NCBI RefSeq assembly: GCF_002217355.1
Contig: NZ_MUHA01000022.1
Coordinates: 22,476-86,475, forward strand
Direction: 5' to 3'
DNA from: Flavobacterium oncorhynchi
GTDB taxonomy: Bacteria > Bacteroidota > Bacteroidia > Flavobacteriales > Flavobacteriaceae
Length of the DNA stretch: 64,000 bases
Of this stretch, positions 1-8,968 are shown piece after piece. Under the pieces are notes generated by a model. It searched no databases and was not told where the DNA came from. It saw only the letters and a program-made list of their open reading frames with translations. A program made the position numbers and the translations under genes. Numbering within the stretch: position 1 is the stretch's first letter; each line of letters begins with the position of its first letter.

Positions 1-1955
1 AGGAGCGAGTTTTTTAAATCGTGAATGATTTTTGAAACCAAATACCATCGCAAAGAAAATATCGTATCAGAAACATTTTGCTCAATAGTTTCATTTTTAT
101 GCTTCGGAAAAATATTCTGTCCTTCCCAGTTATGAACGGTTAATCTTTCGTCTTCCATTAAAATATTGGTTACTTCCTGCGCAAATTCTGGCTGTAAGTG
201 CATCAAATATTTATCTAAACTAAAAGTCTCATTTTGATTGTAAAAATCAATTAACCCTGCAAAAATATTTTGAAACAATACATTTGAAAGTTCTACCTCA
301 TCTTCCTGCAGACTTAAATAGATTTTTTCATATACTTTGTATTTTCGCTTTTCACTGACTTCTTTTACAACTCCTTCTTCATCAGCTTTTAAAAATACAT
401 CTTCAAAATCCTCTAGAACACTTCCGTAAAGCAATAATATTTCAATAATTTTCCTTTCAAAACCGTATAAAATATCTACTTTCTCTGCTTGCTCTTGAGG
501 ATAACTTGGTTCACCTGGATAATAATCATCTGGCGGTCCTGTTCTTGGGTCTTCTGGATCTCCTCCTGAAAAACTTGTATTTTTTGGAGGTTGGTTTCTA
601 AAAACTTCAAAAGGTTTTTGTTCCTGTTTTTGCTTTTTAGCCACTTCTGCCAAATCTTTTTGAATCAACTGTGCCAAAGTACTCACCAAAACCTGCTCAG
701 AAATCTCCATAATTCTGGCACATTCCTGAATATAAACTTCACGCTGAATACGATCTGGTATTTTAGAAATACTGGTCACCATATCCCGAATCAGATCGGC
801 TTTTTTAATTGGATCGTTTTTAGCTTCGTTCATCAAAATCGAAGCTTTAAACTGTATAAAATCTTTACTATTGTTTTCTAAATAGGCAACTAAATCGTCA
901 TGCGAATTTTTTCGCGCAAAACTATCGGGATCTTCTCCATCAGGAAAAGAACAAACTCTTACATTCATCCCCTCTTCCAGAATCAAATCGATTCCTCGAA
1001 TAGAGGCACGCAAACCTGCAGCATCACCATCAAAAAGCACTGTAATATTTCGAGTCAGACGATTAATCAATCGAATCTGGTCTGGCGTTAAAGCAGTTCC
1101 AGACGAAGCCACAACATTCTCAATTCCGGCCTGACTAAACTGGATAACATCGGTATAACCTTCAACTAAATAACAGTTATTTTGTTTCGCTATAGATTGT
1201 TTGGCATGATAAATTCCGTAAAGCACTTTACTTTTATGGTAAATATCACTTTCTGGTGAATTTAGATATTTTGCGGCTTTTTTATCATTGGTTAAAATAC
1301 GCCCTCCAAAACCTAAAACTCGCCCCGACATACTTTGAATTGGAAACATTACACGCCCTTTGAATCGGTCAAAAGGACGATCTTCTCTCGCAATGGTTAA
1401 ACCTGTGCTTTCTAAAAATTCCAATTTATATCCTTTTCCTAATGCTTCTTTAGTCAAAGCATCCCAAGTTTCTGGAGAATATCCTAAATCGAATTTTTTA
1501 ATGGTTTCATTGGTAAAACCTCGTTCTTTAAAATAGGAAAGCCCTATCGCTTTTCCTTCTTCAGAATTTATTAAAACATCTTGAAAGTACTTAGCTGCAA
1601 ATTCAGAAACCAAATACATACTCTCACGAACATCTGTCATCGCTTTTTCAGCATCTGTCTGTTCGGTTTCTTCGATCTCAATATTATATTTTCTGGCTAA
1701 ATACCGAATGGCTTCTGGATAAGTAAACTGAGAATGCTCCATTAGGAATTTTACAGAATTCCCTCCTTTTCCTGTACTGAAATCTTTCCAAATTCCTTTT
1801 GCAGGCGACACCATAAACGATGGAGAACGCTCATCTGAGAAAGGACTCAGACCTTTGAAATTACTTCCTGCACGTTTTAAATTGACAAAATCACCAATAA
1901 CCTCCTCAACGCGAGCAGTTTCAAAAACAGTATCTATTGTATTTTGTGAAATCAA
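1..1955 (-). CDS. dnaG: DNA primase DnaG (C-terminal end lies outside the window)
   Basis: Synthesises RNA primers for replication with the DnaB helicase. The frame is open from 1955 to the window edge (about 651 codons), so only the last few residues of a normal-length primase are missing. The start is TTG at 1955; an in-frame TAA lies two codons upstream and no ATG fits. The TOPRIM motifs are clear: EGYTD at residues 265-269 and DGD at 309-311. The N-terminal zinc-domain fold is recognisable (LSPFSDERSPSF, then WKDFSTGKGGNS), but the four canonical ligands (Cys, His, Cys, Cys) are replaced by S37, S40, D58 and T61, so this domain cannot bind zinc in the usual way. Around residues 460-490 a Pro/Gly-rich linker leads into the helicase-binding C-terminal domain. 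Identification is firm. Confidence 0.97.
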   Translation of the reverse strand, partial: MISQNTIDTVFETARVEEVIGDFVNLKRAGSNFKGLSPFSDERSPSFMVSPAKGIWKDFSTGKGGNSVKFLMEHSQFTYPEAIRYLARKYNIEIEETEQTDAEKAMTDVRESMYLVSEFAAKYFQDVLINSEEGKAIGLSYFKERGFTNETIKKFDLGYSPETWDALTKEALGKGYKLEFLESTGLTIAREDRPFDRFKGRVMFPIQSMSGRVLGFGGRILTNDKKAAKYLNSPESDIYHKSKVLYGIYHAKQSIAKQNNCYLVEGYTDVIQFSQAGIENVVASSGTALTPDQIRLINRLTRNITVLFDGDAAGLRASIRGIDLILEEGMNVRVCSFPDGEDPDSFARKNSHDDLVAYLENNSKDFIQFKASILMNEAKNDPIKKADLIRDMVTSISKIPDRIQREVYIQECARIMEISEQVLVSTLAQLIQKDLAEVAKKQKQEQKPFEVFRNQPPKNTSFSGGDPEDPRTGPPDDYYPGEPSYPQEQAEKVDILYGFERKIIEILLLYGSVLEDFEDVFLKADEEGVVKEVSEKRKYKVYEKIYLSLQEDEVELSNVLFQNIFAGLIDFYNQNETFSLDKYLMHLQPEFAQEVTNILMEDERLTVHNWEGQNIFPKHKNETIEQNVSDTIFSLRWYLVSKIIHDLKNSL

Positions 1956-2031
1956 AACTTAAATTATTTTTAAAAATGAGAGCTTGTAAAAGTACATAAA
2001 TCCTACTTGAATTTTTAGAATTTTCGAGCAA

Positions 2032-2060
2032 AAAAAAGCGTTTCTTTCGAAACGCTTTTC
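2032..2060. terminator. Hairpin terminator after the sigma-factor operon
   Basis: An A-run, the stem AGCGTTTC/GAAACGCT with a TTTC loop, then TTTT. It lies just beyond the stop of the beta-barrel gene read leftward and before the dnaG start, so it probably ends the 4505-to-2085 operon. Confidence 0.75.
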
Positions 2061-2084
2061 CTTTCAACTAAACTTAATTTTATA

Positions 2085-3134
2085 CTAATTAAAATCAAAA
2101 CGAATACCTAACGAAACATTATTTTCGTCAACTGTATTATTTTTAAACAAAGGATTCAAATCGTATTTTAAGTACAAACTTATTTCCTTGTAACCTACGT
2201 AAGAACTCAGTCCGTAAATAAAATTGTTTACATTATAATCTCCTTTTGTTTTTTGTGTTGTTTTATAGTCGTTTTCTTCAAATTTTAAAATCTGTTTCGA
2301 TTTTACATTGATTCCAGCATATCCGCCAAATCCTGCGCGAAAACCTTTATGGGTTCTATAATAGGTTTTCCCACCTGAATGACCATCTTTTGAAAAATCG
2401 AATTCTAAATGAACTGGAGCTACTAAATACACATTTCTAAAACGAGATTCTTTTAAATTTATCGGGTTTGTAACTAAATTTGTTTGATCGCCATTTACGA
2501 CAAAACTGCGATTATCTGACGGACGAAGATTGTTATACATTAACGAAAGTCCATACTTTGCATGCAATAAATTATTGTCTTTTAATATTCTTGAATTAAA
2601 CGTAAGTCCCCATTCGTAAAAATGAGACCCAATAAAATCATAATTTGAATCTTGAAGCTTACCATCGACCATTGTACTATTTAAACCGGCAGCAAATACA
2701 AATTGCGAAGTGGTTCTTTTTTCGCCTCGAATTGAATCTTTGGTTTTTTTATTATTCCAGTCATTCTTATTCCAGTAAATAACAATCTTGCCTTTCTTTG
2801 TTGAATCCTGTTCTTTCAGTTTCCCATCTACTTTTTGCTGAACCAAATCATTGAGTTCATTTTGCGCCAAAGTCACTTTTTCTTCAATAATTACGGCTCT
2901 GGCTTCTGCCAATTCTTTTTTGCGCTTGTCTGCCTGTTCTTGTGTAATTTTCCCTTCAGACAATTGTACATTTACAGCTTCAACTTCTTCTTTCAGTTTT
3001 TCTTTTTCCTCTTTGGTAACTTTTTCTATTTGATTTGCAATTTTCTTTGCTTTTGATTCGAAAGTTTCCTGACCAAAAACTTTACTGACAAATAAGAAAA
3101 TTAGAACTACTAGATAAATGGTAAAATTTTTCAT
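2085..3134 (-). CDS. Exported coiled-coil plus outer-membrane beta-barrel-like protein, third gene of the sigma operon
   Basis: A 349-residue protein with a Sec signal peptide (MKNFTIYLVVLIFLFVSKVFGQ, cleavage about residue 21). Residues 25-110 are highly charged and predicted coiled coil (rich in K, E and Q). The C-terminal two thirds show alternating aromatic/hydrophobic strands and end in SLGIRFDFN, typical of small Bacteroidota outer-membrane barrels. It is the last gene of an apparent operon with an ECF sigma factor and a single-pass membrane protein (83 bp downstream of the latter). I do not recognise a named family. From context I infer an envelope component whose expression follows the sigma factor. 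Confidence 0.8.
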   Translation of the reverse strand: MKNFTIYLVVLIFLFVSKVFGQETFESKAKKIANQIEKVTKEEKEKLKEEVEAVNVQLSEGKITQEQADKRKKELAEARAVIIEEKVTLAQNELNDLVQQKVDGKLKEQDSTKKGKIVIYWNKNDWNNKKTKDSIRGEKRTTSQFVFAAGLNSTMVDGKLQDSNYDFIGSHFYEWGLTFNSRILKDNNLLHAKYGLSLMYNNLRPSDNRSFVVNGDQTNLVTNPINLKESRFRNVYLVAPVHLEFDFSKDGHSGGKTYYRTHKGFRAGFGGYAGINVKSKQILKFEENDYKTTQKTKGDYNVNNFIYGLSSYVGYKEISLYLKYDLNPLFKNNTVDENNVSLGIRFDFN

Positions 3135-3217
3135 GATTGATTTTTTAATTTGATTGTTGATTGTTGATTGATGACGATTCTTTAATTCTGAATTATTAAT
3201 TGTTAATGGTAAACTCT

Positions 3218-3958
3218 TTATTCTTTTTGATTTCGGTTTGCCAAAGCCACTTTAACCGATTGATAATTTTTATTGACTTTTGTCACTACCTTTTCTCTAA
3301 AGGAAAGCTCCAATTCGCCATCGACCTGATTAAGCAAATCAGCAGCATTTACTTTTACTTTTGATTTTGGCTTAGCCGAATTTTCTGCTAAAATTGTTTT
3401 TTCTGCCGAATCTAATAATTGATCTACGCTCTCTTTTTTTGTAGTATCAGCAATTGCAGTTTGATTTGTTTTTGATTGTTTTTCTTGATTGTTTTTGATG
3501 ATGATTGAAGACTCCGCTACTTGATTTGATTTATTTTTATTTGATTTTTGACTCGAAACCTCTAAATATTTATCTTTTAGTATTTCTTTTTTCTCAAGAG
3601 ATTCTTTTTCTGAAACTACAACTTCCTGCTTTACTGAATCTATTGCATTTAAAACTGGCTGAACAATTGGATCTTTCTCAACATTCTCTTCTATTACAAC
3701 ATTATTTTTTGGAGTTTCGACTAAAGCTTCCTTTTGATTAAAAAAGAAAGTTCCAACTAGTAAAAACCCGACGATACTTGCAGCTATGAAAAGCCATTTT
3801 CTTTTTGAATCTTTTTTTGAGCGAGGTAAAACTGTTGTTTTCTCTTCTTCAGCGACACTCAGCATTGCATCCAATCGATCCCAAGCTTTATTACTTGGCT
3901 CAATTTTGCGGTGATTTAATTTGTCACGGAAATCCTTTTCAAAATTATTCGGTGCCAT
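3218..3958 (-). CDS. Single-pass membrane protein next to an ECF sigma factor, possible anti-sigma-like regulator
   Basis: A 246-residue protein. The N-terminal 50 residues are soluble and resemble the cytoplasmic part of Bacteroidota anti-sigma-type proteins (FEKDFRDKLNHRKIEPSNKAWDRLDAML). One transmembrane helix follows at about residues 55-72 (WLFIAASIVGFLLVGTFFF), then a long low-complexity periplasmic region rich in K, E, S and N. Its start overlaps the end of the sigma-factor gene (3945-3958), so the two are translationally coupled. Sigma factor followed by a membrane-anchored partner is the standard arrangement for ECF sigma/anti-sigma pairs. A canonical zinc anti-sigma motif (HxxxCxxC) is absent, so the anti-sigma role is inferred from context only. 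Confidence 0.8.
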   Translation of the reverse strand: MAPNNFEKDFRDKLNHRKIEPSNKAWDRLDAMLSVAEEEKTTVLPRSKKDSKRKWLFIAASIVGFLLVGTFFFNQKEALVETPKNNVVIEENVEKDPIVQPVLNAIDSVKQEVVVSEKESLEKKEILKDKYLEVSSQKSNKNKSNQVAESSIIIKNNQEKQSKTNQTAIADTTKKESVDQLLDSAEKTILAENSAKPKSKVKVNAADLLNQVDGELELSFREKVVTKVNKNYQSVKVALANRNQKE

Positions 3959-4505
3959 TATCTTGTTTTTTTAAAATAGTAATTTGTGTTTGCAGCATTT
4001 TTCTAGCGTGCGATAATTGCGATTTTGATGTTCCTTCATTAATTCCTAACATCTTGGCAATTTCATTGTGTTTATAACCTTCAATTGCATATAAATTGAA
4101 AACCATTTTATAGCCATCGGGCAAAGCATCAATTAAAAACTGAATCTGATCTACGGTAAACTGGCTGTCAATTGCGTTGAAACTTTCTTCAACAAAAAAT
4201 TCATCTTCGGCAAATTTTACTTTTTTCTGAACTCTTAAATACGAAATGCATTCGTTAACCATAATTCTGCGAATCCAACCTTCAAAACTTCCTTTATTTT
4301 CAAATTTGTTTAAATTGGTAAACACTTTCATAAAGGCCGTTATCATTACATCTTCTGCCAGCTGAATATCTTTTATATATTGACGGCAGACACTTAGCAT
4401 TTTTGAAGAAAACCTGCTGTAAATCTGTTGTTGTGCCTGCCGATTATTTTCGACTGCCAACTTTATGATTTCGTTTTCTTCTTGATGTAACGGAATAATT
4501 TTCAT
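3945..4505 (-). CDS. RNA polymerase ECF-type sigma factor
   Basis: A 186-residue sigma-70 family protein of ECF size. Region 2 spans about residues 25-95, including AEDVMITAFMKVFTNLNKF and the -10-recognition segment GSFEGWIRRIMVNECISYLR. Region 4 spans about residues 120-175, with the helix-turn-helix GYKHNEIAKMLGINEGTSK followed by QLSHARKML. It is the first gene of a three-gene leftward unit with a membrane protein (14-bp overlap) and an exported barrel protein. No strong sigma-A -7 element is visible upstream, compatible with autoregulation from an ECF promoter, which I cannot define. Confidence 0.93.
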   Translation of the reverse strand: MKIIPLHQEENEIIKLAVENNRQAQQQIYSRFSSKMLSVCRQYIKDIQLAEDVMITAFMKVFTNLNKFENKGSFEGWIRRIMVNECISYLRVQKKVKFAEDEFFVEESFNAIDSQFTVDQIQFLIDALPDGYKMVFNLYAIEGYKHNEIAKMLGINEGTSKSQLSHARKMLQTQITILKKQDNGTE

Positions 4506-4695
4506 TAATAAGCTTTCGGTTTTTGGTTTTAGAAACAGTCTTCTATTAGCATAGACGATTGTCGATTTGAAATGGTTGCATCAGACATAAAAAAATTCAA
4601 TAAAAAAATTAAAAATTCCAACACATGCAGAACAAGCAACTGATTTACAACAAAGTAAACCAATTACCTAATTAACAAATTTTCTAATTATCTAA

Positions 4696-5673
4696 TTATT
4701 TTTTTCTTTCAATAACGTAGTTTACCATTAAAGTAAGCGCTGCTTTGAAATCAGAATCAGGGTAATTCTCTAAAAGTGAAAGTGCTTCTTGCTGAAATTG
4801 CACCATTTTATTTTCGGCATAAGCCAAACCATTATTATTTTTTACAAAGGCAATAACTTCTTTTACGCGTTTTTTGTCTTTGTTGTGGTTTTTGATGGAG
4901 TTTATCAGCCACTTTTTTTCTTGCGGAGTACAAGTATTTAAAACATGAATTAAAGGCAAAGTCATTTTTTGCTCTTTAATATCAATTCCTGTTGGTTTAC
5001 CGATTGCTTCTTCACTGTAATCAAACAAGTCGTCTTTGATTTGAAAAGCCATTCCGATAAGCTCTCCAAATTTTCGCATATTCTCAACCTGAACATCATC
5101 TTCGATTACAGATTTTGCACCAAGCGCACAACAAGCTGCTATAAGAGTAGCAGTCTTTTTTCGGATAATTTCGTAATAAACATCTTCAGTAATATCGAGT
5201 CTGCGGGCTTTTTCTATTTGAAGTAATTCACCTTCGCTCATTTCGCGAACGGCAACAGAAATAATTCGAAGTAAATCAAAATCTCCGTTATCAATAGAAA
5301 GCAGCAAACCTTTTGAAAGTAAATAATCTCCAACTAGAACAGCAATTTTGTTTTTCCAAAGTGCATTGATCGAGAAAAATCCGCGACGGCGATTACTATC
5401 GTCTACAACGTCATCATGAACCAAAGTTGCCGTATGAATTAATTCAATTACCGAAGCTCCTCTATACGTTCTCTCGTTTACAATACCTCCAGAGACCATT
5501 TTTGCGGTTAAAAACACAAACATTGGACGCATTTGCTTACCTTTACGGTTTACAATGTAATAGGTAATTCTGTTCAGTAACGCCACCTTTGAAGTCATCG
5601 ATTCATGAAACTTTTTTTCAAAAAGTTCCATTTCGTTAAAAATGGGCAGTTTTATTTGTGAGGTAATATTCAT
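4696..5673 (-). CDS. All-trans polyprenyl diphosphate synthase (octaprenyl/heptaprenyl type)
   Basis: Condenses isopentenyl diphosphate onto an allylic diphosphate, normally to make the menaquinone side chain. Its 325 residues are typical of the IspB/HepS family. The first aspartate-rich motif is at 87-91 (DDVVD, followed by NRRRG) and the second at 214-218 (DDLFD). The GKQMRP substrate site is at about residues 45-50. The start is supported by a -7 element TATATTTG (5682-5689, minus strand) giving a very short leader. Product chain length cannot be read from the sequence. Confidence 0.94.
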   Translation of the reverse strand: MNITSQIKLPIFNEMELFEKKFHESMTSKVALLNRITYYIVNRKGKQMRPMFVFLTAKMVSGGIVNERTYRGASVIELIHTATLVHDDVVDDSNRRRGFFSINALWKNKIAVLVGDYLLSKGLLLSIDNGDFDLLRIISVAVREMSEGELLQIEKARRLDITEDVYYEIIRKKTATLIAACCALGAKSVIEDDVQVENMRKFGELIGMAFQIKDDLFDYSEEAIGKPTGIDIKEQKMTLPLIHVLNTCTPQEKKWLINSIKNHNKDKKRVKEVIAFVKNNNGLAYAENKMVQFQQEALSLLENYPDSDFKAALTLMVNYVIERKK

Positions 5674-5681
5674 TTCGATTC

Positions 5682-5689
5682 CAAATATA
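5682..5689 (-). promoter_or_regulatory. -7 promoter element of the polyprenyl synthase gene
   Basis: Read on the minus strand it is TATATTTG, an exact match to Bacteroidota TAnnTTTG, 8 bases before the start codon. Confidence 0.65.
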
Positions 5690-5830
5690 CTATTTTAAAT
5701 AAAAAAACGTTGTGTATTTTATGTTAGTATATCAACATTTTTCTCTACCCGCCTAAAAAAAACACCAAAAACACATTCTAGTTAAAGCCTAATTTGTATT
5801 CATTAATTAAAATCAAGAAAACTATTTATT

Positions 5831-6691
5831 ATGAAAACAAAATTTTTATTTATTGGAACATTAGTCGCTTTATCTTTTTTTATCAGCTGTAATTCTGATG
5901 AAAAAACAAATGACGGATCATCTGACGCAATTACAAATACTGAAATAGTTACAAATTCTAAAATTGATGCCTCGATTGAAGATGTAACTGCTATTGCCGA
6001 AGATCAATTTACTGCACAGCAAAATTTAACTGCAAAACCAAGCGGACCGGTAAAAAATTTCCTTCCGAGCTGTGCTACTATTACAACGGCATTAACTAAT
6101 AACACCTGGACAATTACTGTTGATTTTGGTGTAGAAGGCTGTACTCTGGAAAACGGAAATACGGTGAAAGGAAAAATGGTTATCTCTTTCTCTAATGATT
6201 TTTCAGCGTCAACTCAAACCATTAGTTATACTTTTGATGGATTTTATCACAATGGCAAAAAACTTCAAGGAAGCAAAAGCATAGTTCGATCTGTAAAATC
6301 AACAGATTTACTTGCCGAAGCACATCCGGTTTCAACAGCTGCAATAGATATGACTATTACTTTTGATGATGGAAGTGTTTACACCAGAAAAGGCACTTTA
6401 ATTAAAGAAATGACTGCTGGTTATAAAACTTGGTCTGATTGGGAAGACAATGTTTATGTAATAACTGGAAGCAGTACAACTACTTTCCCAAATGGAGATA
6501 CTTTTTCGGCAGAAATTACAACCCCTCTAGAATTTAAAGCTTCATGCAAAACCCCATTCCCTGTAAAAGGTATTGTTTCAATAACTAAAAATGATGCAAA
6601 AGCAATTATTGATTATGGCAACGGGGACTGTGATACACTTGCTAAAGTAACAAAAGATGGAGTAACGGAAGAAATCGATTTGAAAAAATAA
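5831..6691 (+). CDS. Lipoprotein of unknown function
   Basis: A 286-residue protein with a lipoprotein signal peptide: hydrophobic MKTKFLFIGTLVALSFFIS followed by lipobox Cys 20 (ISCNSDEK). After a flexible Asp/Thr-rich segment, residues 65-285 form a beta-rich domain with regularly spaced cysteines (SCATIT, EGCTLENG, ASCKTPF, GDCDTLAK) and recurring VDFG / IDYGNG turns. I recognise similar flavobacterial lipoproteins but no functional family. It stands alone between polyprenyl synthase and rlmN and ends at a shared bidirectional terminator. Confidence 0.85.
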   Translation: MKTKFLFIGTLVALSFFISCNSDEKTNDGSSDAITNTEIVTNSKIDASIEDVTAIAEDQFTAQQNLTAKPSGPVKNFLPSCATITTALTNNTWTITVDFGVEGCTLENGNTVKGKMVISFSNDFSASTQTISYTFDGFYHNGKKLQGSKSIVRSVKSTDLLAEAHPVSTAAIDMTITFDDGSVYTRKGTLIKEMTAGYKTWSDWEDNVYVITGSSTTTFPNGDTFSAEITTPLEFKASCKTPFPVKGIVSITKNDAKAIIDYGNGDCDTLAKVTKDGVTEEIDLKK

Positions 6692-6710
6692 GAATCCTTT
6701 TTGCCCAGAA

Positions 6711-6754
6711 AAAAAGCATTAAAAACAAGACTCTTTTTGTTTTTAATGCTTTTT
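6711..6754. terminator. Bidirectional terminator between the lipoprotein gene and rlmN
   Basis: A 16-bp perfect inverted repeat (AAAAAGCATTAAAAAC and its complement) with a 12-nt loop and flanking A/T runs, between two convergent genes. Confidence 0.88.
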
Positions 6755-6773
6755 TTATATTTTAAGATAAATT

Positions 6774-7811
6774 CTATCCTTCTTTGTTTGCCAATTGACC
6801 GCAGGCAGCATCGATATCTTTTCCGCGGCTGCGACGAACTTTTACCACAACTCCAATGTTTTCTAAAGCTTTAATATAAGCTAAAATTGACTCTTCTGAA
6901 GCTTGTTGAAACTCTCCGTCATCAATTGGGTTATATTCTATTAAATTGACCTTACAAGGCACATATTTGCAAAATTTAACCAATGCATCAATAGAAGCTT
7001 TGTCATCGTTAATTCCTTTCCAAACCACATATTCATACGAAATTTTACTTTTTGTCTTTCTGTACCAATATTCCAGTGCTTCTCGCAAGTCTTTTAAAGG
7101 AAAGTTTTTACTGAAAGGCATAATTTTAGCTCGGGTTTCATCTATTGCTGAGTGCAATGAAACTGCTAATTTGAATTTCACTTCATCATCTGCCATCTTT
7201 TTAATCATCTTTGGAATTCCAGATGTCGAAAGCATAATACGTTTTGGAGACATTCCTAAACCTTCAGGCGACGTAACCATATCTATTGCTTTAATGACAT
7301 TATTATAATTCATTAATGGCTCTCCCATTCCCATAAAAACAATATTCGAAAGCGGATGATTGTGATATAAACGACTTTCTTTATCAATTGCCATGATTTG
7401 ATCGTAAATCTCTCCCGGCTCAAGATTTCGCATTCTCTTTAATCTCGCAGTAGCACAAAAGTTACAATCTAAACTGCAGCCAACTTGGCTGGATACACAG
7501 GCGGTGGTTCTAGTTTCTGTAGGAATCAAAACAGACTCAACAACAAGTCCGTCATGAAGTCTAACCGCATTTTTTACAGTACCATCTGTACTGCGCTGCA
7601 TTGTATCTACTTTAATGTGGTTGATTACAAAATTGTCTTCAAGCATAGATCGTGTTGCTTTGGCAACATTTGTCATATCTTCAAAACTATGAGCTCCTTT
7701 GCTCCATAACCATTCATAGACTTGATTTCCGCGAAAAGCTTTGTCATTATTTGCGACAAAAAAATCTCGTAATTGCTCTTTTGATAAGGCTCGTATGTCT
7801 TTTTTCTCCAT
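6774..7811 (-). CDS. rlmN: Dual-specificity 23S rRNA/tRNA adenine-C2 methyltransferase RlmN
   Basis: A radical-SAM enzyme that methylates A2503 of 23S rRNA and A37 of some tRNAs. The CxxxCxxC 4Fe-4S motif is at C112, C116 and C119 (from this start; CSLDCNFC). The GEPLMNY segment and the conserved C-terminal Cys (AACGQL) are present. A longer start at 7817 adds two residues, but the -7 element TAACTTTG at 7822-7829 places the transcript start near 7815, downstream of that ATG. I therefore prefer the ATG at 7811, giving 345 residues. Convergent with the upstream lipoprotein gene. Confidence 0.96.
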   Translation of the reverse strand: MEKKDIRALSKEQLRDFFVANNDKAFRGNQVYEWLWSKGAHSFEDMTNVAKATRSMLEDNFVINHIKVDTMQRSTDGTVKNAVRLHDGLVVESVLIPTETRTTACVSSQVGCSLDCNFCATARLKRMRNLEPGEIYDQIMAIDKESRLYHNHPLSNIVFMGMGEPLMNYNNVIKAIDMVTSPEGLGMSPKRIMLSTSGIPKMIKKMADDEVKFKLAVSLHSAIDETRAKIMPFSKNFPLKDLREALEYWYRKTKSKISYEYVVWKGINDDKASIDALVKFCKYVPCKVNLIEYNPIDDGEFQQASEESILAYIKALENIGVVVKVRRSRGKDIDAACGQLANKEG

Positions 7812-7821
7812 TTGCATGCTG

Positions 7822-7829
7822 CAAAGTTA
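7822..7829 (-). promoter_or_regulatory. -7 promoter element of rlmN
   Basis: Minus-strand TAACTTTG matches TAnnTTTG. Its position argues for the shorter RlmN start. Confidence 0.65.
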
Positions 7830-8042
7830 ATCACTTTTGTCCTTTTTTTTGATTTTTAAACACATTCTTAATTAAATCGAAAAAAACATCTAAAATAAAA
7901 AGAGTTTCATACCTCTCTTAAAAACACAAATAATTCACTAAGATACAAATACTTACTATTTCAAACATTTTCCTAAAAACCTATAATTAAGTTCAATTTG
8001 TCTCTCTATTCTTTACTATAACAATTTATATCACTTTTGCCC

Positions 8043-8054
8043 TGATTTTTATCA
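8043..8054. promoter_or_regulatory. FNR/DNR-type box upstream of the first yceI gene
   Basis: TGAT-TTTT-ATCA, the inner core of the FNR/DNR consensus TTGAT-N4-ATCAA. The centre (8048.5) is 29.5 bp before the first base of the -7 element, equivalent to about -42 from the transcript start, a class II activator position. The same box at the same spacing precedes the second yceI gene. Confidence 0.6.
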
Positions 8055-8077
8055 TTCTATTTTTTGCGGATGCCTGA

Positions 8078-8085
8078 TAATTTTG
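8078..8085 (+). promoter_or_regulatory. -7 promoter element of the first yceI gene
   Basis: TAATTTTG matches TAnnTTTG. It implies a leader of about 85 nt. Confidence 0.6.
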
Positions 8086-8177
8086 ACCTAAGAAATTCAA
8101 GGAAAGCTTTAAACTCTTTAACCACTGCAAATGTTTTAAGCTTTCTAAGTTAAAAGATCAACCTAAAATTCTCAAAA

Positions 8178-8741
8178 ATGAAAACAATTAAATCAATTTT
8201 ATTTACAGTGATTTTTACAACAATCTCATTACAATTAAGCGCACAAAAAAACTATTCTGTAGTAGAAGCAAAATCAACTTTTGAAGTCGCAGGAACTTCT
8301 ACCGTACACGATTGGGTTATGAGATCTACAGAAGGAACTGGTATTGCCAATTTAACGGTTAAGGAATCTAAACTAGCTGGCATAAACAGTTTATCTATTT
8401 CAATACTAGCTGAAAGCTTAAAAAGCAGTAAAACCAGCATGGACAGAGTGGCATATGAAGCCTTAGATACAGAAAAAAACAAAAACATTGAATATGTTTT
8501 AAAATCTGCAGAAAAAATAAACGAAACAACTTGGATTCTAACAGGAACCTATACCATTGCTGGTGTCAGTAAAGAATATCAAACTCAAGTAAAAATAACT
8601 GCCAATAACGGCACTTTTATGCTGCAAGGCTCCAACCAAATTACTTTTGGCGATTTTGAAATGGCACCTCCAAAGGCAGCTCTTGGAGTTGTAAAAACAG
8701 GAAAAGATTTAACTGTGATTTTCAATATTATTTTAAGCTGA
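8178..8741 (+). CDS. Exported YceI-family protein (first copy)
   Basis: A 187-residue lipocalin-like YceI protein, a fold known to bind polyisoprenoid-type lipids. Signal peptide at residues 1-22 (ends LQLSAQ), then the family start STFEVAGTSTVHDWVM, the central VAYEALDTEKNKNIEYVLKSA segment and the end FEMAPPKAALGVVKTGKDLTVIF. It is about 60 percent identical by eye to the next YceI protein (9062-9631), so they are recent paralogues. It is separated from the next gene by 320 bp with its own promoter. Function in this organism is unknown; the FNR-like box suggests redox or oxygen control. Confidence 0.93.
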   Translation: MKTIKSILFTVIFTTISLQLSAQKNYSVVEAKSTFEVAGTSTVHDWVMRSTEGTGIANLTVKESKLAGINSLSISILAESLKSSKTSMDRVAYEALDTEKNKNIEYVLKSAEKINETTWILTGTYTIAGVSKEYQTQVKITANNGTFMLQGSNQITFGDFEMAPPKAALGVVKTGKDLTVIFNIILS

Positions 8742-8933
8742 AACAAATTTCGTTTGATAAATATAACTTTCCTTCTAATACAGAAATAACCATTCAATCC
8801 AAAAATCATTAGGTCAGACTTCAACAACTGCTGATTTAACAAAAATTCAAATTCTTTTTTAATAACAATACTGATTTTGAAAAAAATGAAAACGTTGTAG
8901 TTATTAAATACCAATTTAATAAAATTTTAACAA

Positions 8934-8945
8934 TGATTTTTATCA
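8934..8945. promoter_or_regulatory. FNR/DNR-type box upstream of the second yceI operon
   Basis: TGAT-TTTT-ATCA within the longer palindrome ATGAT-TTTT-ATCAT. The centre (8939.5) is 29.5 bp before the -7-like GATCTTTG, identical to the spacing at 8043. Confidence 0.6.
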
Positions 8946-8968
8946 TGTCTCATACTAATTTATAGGGA

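Larger units (their letters stand above)
7830..8177. other. Divergent intergenic region between rlmN and the first yceI gene
   Basis: About 350 bases without a convincing ORF. The rightward half holds an FNR-like box (8043-8054), a -7 element (8078-8085) and, in the predicted leader, an inverted repeat GAAAGCTT (8102-8109) / AAGCTTTC (8138-8145). I see nothing interpretable in 7850-8030. Confidence 0.6.

Noticed and set aside
591..1091. Two rightward ORFs (591-881 and 900-1091)
   Set aside because: They lie antisense within dnaG, whose frame is continuous and carries the DnaG TOPRIM motifs (residues 265-269, 309-311).
2835..3056. Rightward frames inside the coiled-coil barrel gene
   Set aside because: Antisense frames rich in Phe and Ser arising from Lys/Glu-rich coding sequence.
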